Of a stretch of DNA of 64,000 nucleotides, positions 10,162-20,436 are shown one piece after another. A program made the translations under genes and the position numbers. Below the pieces are notes generated by a model. The model was not told the DNA's origin. It ran no database searches and saw only the letters and a program-made list of their open reading frames with translations. The DNA lies in NCBI GenBank assembly GCA_000697355.1, contig JNEN01001207.1, forward strand, positions 310,001 to 374,000, written 5' to 3'. Source of the DNA: Syncephalastrum monosporum B8922 (lineage: Eukaryota; Mucoromycota; Mucoromycetes; Mucorales; Syncephalastraceae). The stretch's first letter is position 1; every line of letters starts with the position of its first letter.

Positions 10162-12706
10162 CTAGTCTTTCTTGAAGGTTGTCATCGGCGATACGCCGTT
10201 CCGCTTCTTTTGACGAGACCCATCGCTGCTGCGCGACGACTCGGCTTCACTTGCAGAGCCGTAGAAATGCAGGACGTCCTCTGCCTCTTCTTCCTCTTCT
10301 TCCTGTTTTGTCAGGTTGAAAATGTTGCGGTCATCCAGCCAGTCCAGTGCCGCGTTCGTGTTGTCCAGCAAGCCTTGTGCAAGCTGGCGGAACGTGTGTC
10401 CGCCCTCCGCGAGCTCAGACACGGACTTTCTGTTGCCAGAGGGGTCGTGGCGGAACACATTGTTCGGGTCAAAGTCATCAAATGTCTTGGGCCCGTACTC
10501 GTTGATGAGATCCGTAATGTCTTCCGACAGCTTCTCGCGGTTCTTTTTGAGATTCTCCGTGCTATCCGGGTCCACCAACGCGAGGTACAAAGGTCGCAGG
10601 GATCTAATCACCCAAAACAAAAAAAAATAAAATAAAATGATCAGTGATCAGTGATCAGTCCCTTGTCAAGGCTATAAACGAATACTAAAGGAAAGGAACA
10701 CGCTTACTTGTAGACATCCAAGCCGTTCTCGCCAAAACGGAGACTGGCGTAGCTCACAAAAGGGAGCAGGCACCACACTGCCAAGGGCAAGCCAAACTTT
10801 TGTTGCCAAGACCAGTCTTGCTTGAGCGAATATGCCAGCGCGATCAGGGTGTAGATGGCATACAGCGTGGGTATCAGGACAAGCCCCACGAGGAGCTTCC
10901 ACGTGGCCAGCACGTCGCGCCCGCTGATTTTGACGGTCGAATTGGCCAGAGCCTCTGTTGGGTTGGGTTCATTTCATTAAAAGGAGCTCTTTCGTTTCTA
11001 CCAGATCCATTTTCCTTACCTCTCGCTTTTCGTGTGCTAATAATCTTAGCCACAAGGGCAATCGGGACGTTCAGAACAGCACTACAAAAGCGGTCATTAT
11101 GCGTTGTCCGAGCCTCTTCTCTTCTACCTTACCCAGGGAATGCCAAAAGAGACCAGATGACCAGGATGCAGAAACGATAGACGAGGAGGAAGAATGTGCG
11201 CCACTCCCTCAGATTGATATCAGGCACCTGGTGATCACGCAGGCCGTGGTATTTCAGCAGCTGGTTGTACACCAGCACCTTGCGCTTCAACTCGACGACT
11301 TTGGGGTCATCCTTGTAGAGATTATAACCAATCACGAACCGCCGGTTGAGATCCACCACCTGGGCGATATGCAACTTGCGGTTGGCTGGTTTGTACAAGC
11401 GTCGTGCGGCTTGGATCACCTAATCACATTCCTAAGTAAAAATAGATCCTCGAACCGGACGCACCCGACATACCATGAGGGTCTGATCATTGGCCGTGTT
11501 GACCGTGACGCTTTTCAAGGCGTAATAGATAGTGTCCAGGAGGTTGGAGCACGCGTCTCGTTTGTCCTGGCCACCCTTTTTGAACTGTTCGACGAGGTCG
11601 GGCGAGATAGTGATGGGGTTGCCGAATTCAATGACAGCGCGCGATCGGAACCGATGCGCATGGAAATAGTTGAGTCCGCAGGGGACGATCTTGACATCCA
11701 GACCGGGATGCTTGGCCATGGCGCCCAAAGCCATGATGGTGACACCAGCTAATAGATAGACGTGTGTGTGTGTGTGGAAGGTGGGGGGGAGGAGGGAAAG
11801 GCGGAGTCAGCACAAGCAAACAATGGGGTTGTGTACGACATGTCAAACGTGCAACCCAAACAGAAACATAAATGGAATCTTCTCGCTCAGTCCTCTAAAT
11901 TACCTTTGAAGGGCAGCATCTCGGCCCTGTCATGACTGCCTCCTTCAGGGAAGATGGTGATGCACTGGCCGCGGTTGAGCTCATCGTAGACGGCCTCGTA
12001 GACTGCATCCTGTTCGACATGGGGCAGGCACTTGTAGGATGCGCCGTCGGGGCTGGTCAGGGCCTGCAGCGCCTTTTCTTCGTGCACTTCTGACTTGAGG
12101 GTGAGCTCCGTATCGGACAGGACCTCGGCCACGACGAGTTTGCCCGCATTGCGCGACAGAATGATGGCATCGTCCGGGCGTAGTTGCGATAAGAATTTCG
12201 TGTCCATGCCCGTCAGCCGCAAGGGTTCGGTTTTGGTGTTCAACAACGTTACTCGCCCTGCGCCGCGCTCGGCCAAGTCCTGCGGACGCACCACCGGGAC
12301 TGGTGTGCACTGTTAGAAAAATACTAGGCAGGCAAAAATGGCAACACTTACTGGCGTGGACCATGCGTGCCAGGAAACCAATGGCTTTCTGTTTCATGGA
12401 CTTCTTTGCGATAAGAAACGAAACGCGTCTGTGGCACTCGCGCATGACGATTTGGGGATCGACAAACTAGCACGATAAAACGAAAAAAAAAAAAGAAAAT
12501 TGAAAGGGTGAGTGTCCTCATTGCGTTGGCATGGCACTCGACTTTACTTGATTGGCGTGGGGTGCAGCCACGAAAATGACGGGGCCCTCGCGCGGAATTT
12601 TGTGGGCACCTCGAGGGCGGATCTCGCGGAAAAAGACCTCGAGCATGATATTAAAGATCCATAGCGCACAATCGTAGCCCAGGTCGAGCCGTTTCTCAGC
12701 GGGCAT
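10162..12706 (-). CDS. Glycerol-3-phosphate acyltransferase, Sct1/Gpt2 type
   Basis: This is the ER membrane enzyme that adds the first acyl chain to glycerol-3-phosphate or dihydroxyacetone phosphate in phospholipid and triacylglycerol synthesis. The exons encode the acyltransferase block I (APHANQFVDP, spliced across an intron), the substrate-binding block (ITIFPEGGSHDRAEMLPFK) and the later block GLNYFHAHRFRSRAVIEFGN. Several C-terminal hydrophobic helices follow. A cytosolic tail rich in Glu and Ser ends in SPMTTFKKD. Yeast Sct1 and Gpt2 are regulated by phosphorylation in a similar Ser-rich tail, so the same may hold here (inference). The start MPAEKRLDLGYD was chosen because it precedes the first conserved helix. 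The gene is divergent from the expansin-like gene. Confidence 0.92.
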
Positions 12707-13299
12707 GACGGTGACAGAGGTGCTTAGACGGATGAAATACGAAAGAGGCGAGGAGGGAAAAAAATGGGTGTCAAAATTGACGCTCCCCAAAAAAATAAAA
12801 TGGGCTGTCAGCAGTCCATGCCGCGGCGCGTCATGCGAGAGGTTGAAATCTCCCCACTCACAGCTCGCAGCTCGCAGCTCGCAGCTCGCAGCTCACAGAC
12901 CATCTTTTTCTTTTTCTTACTTTTATCCTATTGCATCAGTTCGGTAGAGTACTTCTTTTTAAAAGCCATGCATAAAAGCAGATATTTGGGCTGAGGCTGT
13001 GCTACTCTGCTATACCACTGGCAGATCCATGGAATAAATGGAGAAAAGAGGAATTGCCTCCTGTGGACGTGTCTGCCTGCCTGGGTGATTGTCCATTCCT
13101 GTGAAACATGAATCAATTTGAGCTGCCAAAACAAGGACCAACCAACTTGCACTTTTTTTTTTTTTTGAGGAGTCGAACACAAAAGGCCCAGTAAAGGGTT
13201 CAAGTACTGTACACACTTGCACACACAACCACCATACCCACATACACATACACATACACACACTCTCTCTTATATAGAAACCGCTTGTTCCTTTCTACT
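12707..13299. promoter_or_regulatory. Divergent intergenic region with 7-bp tandem repeat and CA/CT tracts
   Basis: This 593-bp gap separates the acyltransferase and expansin-like starts. It contains five tandem copies of a 7-mer (12861-12895), a poly-T run near 13149-13165 and a CA-rich microsatellite at about 13215-13265. A CT stretch follows just before the expansin-like start. Open frames here are low-complexity and are not credited as genes. Confidence 0.5.
12861..12895. repeat. Tandem 7-bp repeat, five copies
   Basis: The unit cagctcg is repeated four times exactly, followed by a fifth copy with one change (cagctca). It lies about 155 bp upstream of the acyltransferase start, so it could carry repeated factor sites or simply be a minisatellite. 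Each unit contains AGCT, which is palindromic. Confidence 0.85.
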
Positions 13300-14309
13300 A
13301 TGGCCGATCCCAACTTTGAGCACAATCCCGTTCACAGGCAGAGCCGCGGCAGTATTGTCGTCCCAGAAGTCCAGGCACCCGCGACTATCCCGCCCACCCA
13401 GCCTTACCATTCCCTAGACGACACCAAAGAACTGCCCCATCTGCCCATCCACGAAACCGCCCTGCCTTCCACGATCTGGACTCGCTTTGTCGACCGAGTC
13501 CGGTTCGGCAAACCTTTGCTCGTCGGCGCAGGCCTTGCAGCTATTATTGCGATTATGCTCATTGTCTTGGGCACCCTGGGAATCTTTAGCAATAGACGGT
13601 ATCGCTCCATGCTCGGCTGGACCTCGGTCGGACAGACAAAGTACGAAGGTGACTCGTGGGGCACGGCCACGGCGGGCCATTTTAACCTGAGCGGCAAAGG
13701 GGACGGCACATACTATGGCAAGAAACATCCTACGCCAGCCATGTTTCCCGCCCGTCTTTTTTCTCACTCTCGCTTTTTTTAGACCCTGGGGTGGGTGTCC
13801 TCGCGTGTGGCACGCGTTTCACAGCTCAAGATATGGTCGTCGCCCTGGTAACCGAATGTCAAACCTTACAGCCTTCTGATACTCACTCGACTTTCGTATA
13901 CAGGATCATTATGACTACGGCGACAACTTGGATAACCCCAACGATAGTCCCGTATGCGGTGGCTGTATCAAGATTACTGGGCCCTTGGGCTCCACCAAGG
14001 CGACAATCCAAGACAAGGTAACGTCAACGTCATCCGATCGATGCCAAAGCATGAATGGAAGCATAAGAAAAAAAGAAAAAATGGATGAGGGGAACAAGGT
14101 TCTGTAAGACTTTTACCTAATCACACGATGTGCTTTTTTGCAATACAGTGCCCTGCCTGCGGACGAGGTAAATTCAATGGTATTCCGCGGGAGAAACGCT
14201 TTTGCTGACATGAACATACAAAGGGTCTCTCGATTTGTCACCTGCTGTTTTTGATCTAGTCGGCGACATGAATGAGGGTCGTATTCCAGTCTCATGGGAA
14301 CCTTGCTGA
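13300..14309 (+). CDS. Membrane-anchored expansin-like (double-psi beta-barrel) protein
   Basis: The product is predicted to sit on the cell surface and act on or bind wall polysaccharide. Five exons (13300-13717, 13783-13847, 13904-14017, 14149-14167, 14224-14309) give 233 aa. Residues 1-70 are polar and cytosolic, residues about 72-96 form one transmembrane helix, and there is no cleavable signal peptide. This predicts a type II topology. The C-terminal 100 residues form an RlpA/expansin-like double-psi barrel: YYDPGVGVLACGTRF, then SPVCGGCIKITGP, IQDKCPACGRGSLDLSPAVF and a final PVSWEPC. Paired cysteines fit disulphides. The first intron has a GC donor and exon 4 is only 19 nt. No family-63 carbohydrate-binding domain follows, so it is not a canonical two-domain expansin. 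Confidence 0.85.
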
Positions 14310-15731
14310 GTAAACGGCGATAAACGTCTCCGGAAAGCTCCTCGCACTTGCTGTTTTCCGCACGTTCCCTTGAATCCTTCCTTTTGTCGCGCATCGTCAT
14401 ACCGCCTTCCCCAGACCAATCCGATCTTCTCGCTCGTTCTCTGAAAATGTCACCTTATAGTAGTTTATTTATTTCGTAATCATTGTGTACTCGTTTGCTT
14501 TATTACTTCATAATTCAACATCACGTAGTTATATCCTAGTTCATTGTTGACGACAAGAAAGATGCCGCATTGCATATCTATGGACGAGACACTCGTTTTG
14601 GAAGGATGAGCGAGAACCATTGACGTGGAATTTCTTCCCCATCTTACAGTTTCCCGAGGCGTTCATCGCACTAGAGTACATCAGGGAAATGTATGTAGAA
14701 CGCCAGCACAAGTGTAACCTACGCCTAGCTACTCCCCATCCATATTTTTGTGCATCATAACACGCCAGACACACATGCGCGCACATATACAGCCTCGTCC
14801 TTTTTTTTCTCTCTAAAGCGTGAGGGAAAAAAGTAACAAACACGAGAAAAAGTATCTCGATACCATTTCAGGAGTACAGTCGCTCAAGAAGGAGAGCATA
14901 ATACAAGTTAAGCAAGGTCATAAGACGGCTTCCTAGCATAGTTGCTATTTTTCCAGGCCATCCAAACCTGTCGGAAAATAACGACTGTCTCAAGGAGATT
15001 TACTCGCTTTTGGAAAAGCTGGATGACCCATACATGACAAAGCGGTGAGGGAAGAAGTTATGGCCGTGACAGTGTGAAAAGTACTGAAAACGGGTTACCG
15101 AGACTTCCCGCCTCATACCCCTCTGTGCTACACTGGCCAGTTCTTTTATTTTATTTCATTTTCACCCGCGCAAGATATCTGATGCTGTCATTGCAGGTAA
15201 CTAGAGTAATGAAGGTTTGGGATATGCCTTCGACGGCTGGGAGAAGAGAAGGAGAAGTTTTTGAATGCCATTGCGAGTTGCAGAAAACCTGTAAACGAGG
15301 ATCTGCGGCAAGGATTCACTGTGGACGCACACACATATATTGGAAGAGACTCAGATGGAGTATTCGTGGGAAGAGCAAGGACGGCAATACAGACATGACA
15401 CTGTCTGGACCGACGCCTTCGGGTTTTCCCAGGTGTCGTATAAAGGTTTCACCGGTGGCTTTTGTGCACACTTTGCAGAGAGAATGTGTGTGTCTCCGTG
15501 AACGCGGTCCCTTTGTATATGTAAGCAACCCCGCCCTTTTTTTTCATCTGCCCCACATTACCCAATTCATCGCAAAATGTATACCCCGCGCGCGCAGACG
15601 GCTGTTGCACGGACTTTATGCTCTTCAGGGTCGATGAGATTTTTTTTCCACAAGCGTTGATATATAAAGGACGCCTGTTTGAAATCTCCCACCCCACCAC
15701 CTTCTACTCCTCGTCCTCCTCTTCCTCTTCA
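14310..15731. other. Intergenic region with scattered coding-like fragments
   Basis: No intact gene was found. Protein-like short frames occur at about 14900-15050 and 15200-15525 in different reading frames (see the separate entry). The last 150 bp before the GH3 start contains CT-rich sequence and a TATAAA-like element at about 15660, which fits a core promoter. Confidence 0.45.
14890..15530 (+). pseudogene. Possible decayed gene, unidentified
   Basis: One frame ends at 15050 with LKEIYSLLEKLDDPYMTKR followed by a stop. Further on, three different frames carry protein-like stretches: GYAFDGWEKRRRSF at about 15220, DAHTYIGRDSDGVFVGRA at about 15320-15375, and DTVWTDAFGFSQVSYKGF at about 15400-15450. 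No splice pattern I tried joins them into one frame. That pattern would fit a frameshifted remnant, but the pieces match no family I can name and chance frames remain possible. Confidence 0.25.
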
Positions 15732-18274
15732 ATGAAGCTACTTTCTTTGACGACGGTCTCTGCTCTCCTGCTGACAACCGTGACCGCGGCGCCCGCTCCC
15801 TCGGGCCCCATCTCTTGGGACAGTGCTTACGAGAAGGCCCAAGCGATCGTAGGCAAGATGTCCCTCGAACAAAAGGTCGGCCTCGCCACTGGCAAGGGCT
15901 GGGAAAAGACCCTCTGCGTCGGCAACACCTTTGAGGCGACCGATCCCGATTTCCCCTCGCTCTGTCTTCAGGACAGTCCCATCGGTGTCCGTTTCGGTGA
16001 CAACGTGACGGCAGGCGTCTCGGCCATCACGGCCGCCTCTACCTTCGACAAGGACCTCATGTACAAACGCGGTTCCTACATGGGCGTTGAGGCCCGTGGC
16101 AAGGGCATTAATGCTCTTCTGGGTCCTTGTGTTGATCCGATGCGTGCCCCCAAGGCCGGTCGTGCTTGGGAAGCCTTCGGTGAAGATCCCTATCTCAATG
16201 GCGTGGGCGGTGCGCAGACCGTCTCGGGTATCCAGGACCAGGGTGTTGTACGTATTTTAGCCAGCATATACTCCGTCCGAAGAAGCGTTTTCTCATATTC
16301 ATGGCTTTTCTCTTAGATTGCCACGGCCAAACATTACTACGGTAACAACCAAGAATTGAACCGCAAGAACGTAGGTTACACACGAAGCTTTTCTGTTTTA
16401 CAAACTCACGCGCTTTTCATTATTAGTCGAGCTCCATCATTGGCACTCGTGCTGTGCACGAAATTTGGACTTGGCCCTATGCTCGTTCGGTCGATGCTGG
16501 CGTCGGCTCCGTCATGTGCTCGTACAATCAATTGAACGGAACCTGGGCTTGTGAGGACGAATATGCGCTGACTACCTTGCTCAAGGGCGAGTATGGTTTC
16601 CGTGGTTTCGTCCAGAGTGACTGGGGCGCTCAAATGTCAGGCGCTAAATCTGCCAACGCCGGTCTTGATATGACCATGCCTGTAAGTAACATTCAACAAA
16701 TAAGAAAACAGACAGCAAATCTCACTATTACATGTATAGGGTGATATTGTGATGGGCGACGGTCTGTCGTGGTGGGGCGCCAACCTGACCAAGATGGTCA
16801 ATGATGGCGAAGTCAAGGAGGAACGTGTCACTGACATGGCCACGCGTATCGCTGCTGCCTACTTCAAGGTACTTTCTTCATTGAAAAGACCCTGGGATTT
16901 TCGTGAACTGACAAGTCATATATCGCATAGATGCGCCAAGATGACGGTTATCCCGAGATCGCTGTCAACAGCTTCAACCGCACTGAGGCTCCTTATGTGA
17001 ACGTGCAGGGTGACCATGCCAAGATTGTGCGCGAACTTGGCGCGGCTGGTCTCGTCCTTTTGAGCAACAAGGATGACATCCTGCCTTTGTCGAAGAAGAT
17101 CAAATCCATTGCCATTGTCGGTAGCGACGCCGGACCGAATCCTGAGTACGTGTTATGCAAGCCCAAGATAAGGCTGTTTACTGAATTGTTTCTACGTGTA
17201 GTGGTCTGAACCCTTCCAACTGCGCTGACCACGGCTGTGACAACGGCACACTCGCCATGGGCTGGGGCTCAGGTACCGTCGACTATCCCTATCTCGTTAC
17301 TCCCAAGGATGGTATTGCCAAGCGCGCTGGCAAGAAGGTGGACATCAAGTACACCTTTGAGGACTGGGACCTCGAAAAGGCTGCTGAGACGGCCAAGGGC
17401 GCTGATGTCGCCTTTGTCTTCTCCAATGCGGATTCCGGTGAGGAGTATATTTCCGTCGATGGTAACGTTGGCGACCGCAACAACCTCACCCTGTGGCACA
17501 ACGGTGACAACTTGGTACGCAGACTTGCCTCGATCATGGTTTCTGTACTCAACTAGTTCTTTTTATCTACGTGTATAGATCAAGGCCGTCGCTGACGCCA
17601 ACAAGAATACCGTTGTCGTTATCCACGCTGTCGGCCCGGTGCTGATGCCTTGGATCGACCACCCTAACATCAAGGCTGTCGTCTGGCCCGGTCTGCCCGG
17701 CCAAGAGTCTGGTAACTCGCTTGCTGATGTCCTCTTTGGTGACGTGAACCCCTCCGGCCGCCTGCCGTACACCATTGCCAAGGACGAGTCCGACTACAAC
17801 ACCGACCATGACCCCAACTTTGACGTCGTTTATCACGAGCATCTGAACGTCGGCTACAAGCACTTTGATGCCGCCAATATTGAACCTCTCTTTGCCTTTG
17901 GCCACGGTCTGTCTTACTCCACCTTCAAGTACGACCACCTGCAGGTCAAGACCAGCAACAAGGAAGACAATATGGCCATGGCCACCGTCACCGTCACCAA
18001 CACAGGCAAGGTCGACGGTCACGAGGTTGCGCAGGCTTACGTTGGATTCCCCGAGGGCGCTGGTGAGCCCCCGCGTCTCCTCCGTGGCTTTGAGCGTGTG
18101 TTCCTCAAGAAGGGCAAGTCAACCTCTGTCAGCTTCTCGCTGTCGAAGATGGACCTCAGCATCTTTGACGAGGACAAGAACGACTGGGTCGTTCCTGACG
18201 GCGAATTCACGATCTATGTCGGTGCCAGCAGCCGCGATCTTCGCCTCAACGCTACTTTCAGCCTTAGCGCGTAA
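15732..18274 (+). CDS. Secreted beta-glucosidase, glycoside hydrolase family 3
   Basis: This enzyme releases glucose from beta-linked oligosaccharides outside the cell. The N-terminus MKLLSLTTVSALLLTTVTAAPAP is cut here to its visible parts: a short basic start, a hydrophobic core and an Ala-Pro cleavage region, i.e. a signal peptide of about 20 residues. The GH3 N-terminal barrel holds the KHYYGNNQE block and the nucleophile Asp in GFVQSDWGA. The C-terminal alpha/beta sandwich contains GLVLLSNKDDILPL and DVLFGDVNPSGRLPYT. A fibronectin type III-like domain follows, from about TVTVTNTGKVDGHEVAQ to the end. Seven introns interrupt the gene. Several N-glycosylation sites are visible. It fits fungal aryl/cello-beta-glucosidases. 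The neighbouring expansin-like gene suggests a loose carbohydrate theme only. Confidence 0.95.
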
Positions 18275-18636
18275 ATCTAAGTGGATACCACATACTTCTA
18301 ATAGTACCTCCTCCATAGCATTATTATTTATCGAATGAAAAAAAAAAGAGGATTTAGTTGATCTGCCCCGCAGCAATATGAAAAAAACAATAACAACGGT
18401 ACAGGCTGTTGATTAAGAGAATATCAGGCGCCGTCTCCTACAATGCCGAAAAGAAATAGGGGTCGAAAGGGGTACGCGCTATATAGGGTATAAATTGTCT
18501 CCAAGAAAAAAAAACGTAGAGAGAGGTGTGCATGAGTTTCAAGAGAAAACACGATGGCCTTAGTAAGGTGCGCCATACGCGCCATTGTTATTCCTATGAT
18601 CGTGGTAAAAGCATAAGCAACTGAGATGCAAAATAT
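18275..18636. other. Convergent 3' region (GH3 / bHLH genes)
   Basis: This AT-rich sequence has several poly-A runs and holds the 3' flanks of the two convergent genes. No coding signal was seen. Confidence 0.5.
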
Positions 18637-20436
18637 TCACTTTTTGGTTTTTGTCATGTTTACTAACCCTCGTTTGAGCAGGCCAACTTCCCGACGCAAG
18701 GACGTCACTTCGTTCTCCATTTCAAAATCACGGCGCTTCAGCAGGGCAATGTATTCCACGGCTGGGTTGATCACGCACACAAATAAGTTGGATTGCAAAC
18801 AAAACCCCTATAGCGAGCACGTACCTTTACTGAGGATCTCCCATTTGCTTGTTTTGAGGTTCTTTTCCACAGGAAGGGAGTCACGCAACTCGTCAAATAA
18901 CTCCTTCATCTCCTTTCTCCGTTTTCGTTCTGCCAGCTTATGGCTTACACGGAGCTCGGGGCTTCTTGAATAGGGCGTTTCGGCCTTGCGTTGCGATTGC
19001 TCTTCCTCGATAGGTTCGTGGAAGTAGCCGCCATAGCCTTCGCGGTGGTGGTGGGGATGGGGGTATTCGCTGCTGATGCTCGCACGCATGCCCACGACTG
19101 GCATCGAGGCGCGCCGTGCGAGAACGGGCCCGCCTTCGGCGGCTTCGTCCATCAAAATGGACCGACGTCGGTGGTGGATGACCGGCCCACCTGCAGTGGT
19201 AGCGTAGGGATGCGTGCCATGGCGCTGCTGGTAATGGTGGTGATGGTCTGCACCGGACGAAGAAGCGTGGCGGACACCATGACGCGGGTATCTGTTGATG
19301 GGTTGATCGGCCGGAGGAGCAGCGGTGGGGTGGTGCATCATGCTGGGGTGAGTAGTGGAGACGGGAGTCCCGTTGTCATAGGAAGGAGGGGAGGTGGACA
19401 TGGACGTAGTGTTGGGTGGGCTGGAGGGTGCAGAGTAGGGGCCATGGCTAGGTGCTTCGGGGATCGTGGCAGGGAAACGGAAGCCTTTTCATGCATAAAG
19501 TCGGTTACCATGTGCACACACAGATACGAATAAATCATGCAAAAAATGAGACCTACCTCGGTACTTGGAAGGGCTATTGATGCCAAGACGCGAATTAGGG
19601 GGTTGCGACGGCTCAGCCGTGGCTATCGAGTGTCGCCGTTGAAACGGGTCATACGGCGCGCTTGCTGCTGTAGGGTGAGGCAGTGAGTCCCGTCGGGGGG
19701 CAAGGAACTCGCTGCTGTTGTCATGCGGGTACCTCGCTTGTGCTTGCTTATAAGGTGCAGGTGAGGGTGACCTCGACGAATACTCGTAGTCTGTCGCAGC
19801 CGTAGCAACCGACCCGCGGCGGCTGGCACTCGCGCTTGTCGTAGGCAGAGGCAAGTTGTTGAGCTCTGTGATGGACGGCCGTCGGTAATCCGATTTGCTG
19901 TGCATGGCAGGATCAGTGACGGATCCTCTCCGGGAGAATGACTCGTAGTTGGGTTCGAGCGCAGACAGACTTCGTGCGGGCTGATTCGACGGCGCGGAGA
20001 CGCTCATATCCGACATACGGTGTCTTAGATACTCATCCGCTCCACCGGCCGCATACGGCTGGGCTTCTGTCTTGTGGTCCGAGGAGCAAGATGACAGACT
20101 CGGATGAGGTACAGGCGAGCACGGTTGCCCGGTTGTAATGGACGGCAGGTGCGGCTTGACTTCTAAAGGAAAAGGACAACAGTGACTCAGTTTCAGGCAC
20201 AAGACACCAAGGACCTTCCCATTCTCATTTCCTGCTTCTCCTTCTTTATCTAGCTTACCCTGAGGATGATGGTTAGATTCACGCAGATCAAACGGTTCGT
20301 CAATGACCATCCTGTCCGTGGGACCCGAGCTGTCCTGTGCCAGCTTGGCATCGTGCTGCTGATTCGAGGTGGACAACAACAGCTCTCGAGCAGAAGGTAA
20401 AGTGCATGCAGAGTCCTCCATATGCACGGTTTCCAT
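18637..20436 (-). CDS. Basic helix-loop-helix transcription factor
   Basis: This is a nuclear DNA-binding regulator. The protein starts [13 protein letters not shown] and has a long disordered Ser/Pro/His-rich region with repeated RRxS sites (SFSRRGS, ASRRGS, PFQRRHS, HHRRRS), likely kinase targets. Near the C-terminus the bHLH domain reads [20 protein letters not shown], then a loop, then [20 protein letters not shown] across an intron. It continues into a short leucine-containing helix ([12 protein letters not shown]). The basic region keeps the His-x3-Glu-x3-Arg pattern of CACGTG E-box binders. Introns fall at 20270-20160, 19555-19490 and 18824-18760 approximately. The last few codons depend on whether a possible donor near 18662 is used. 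The regulon is unknown. Confidence 0.88.

Noticed and set aside
13010..13265. Cys/Met/Val repeat frames before the expansin-like gene
   Set aside because: They are produced by a CA/TG microsatellite, not by coding sequence.
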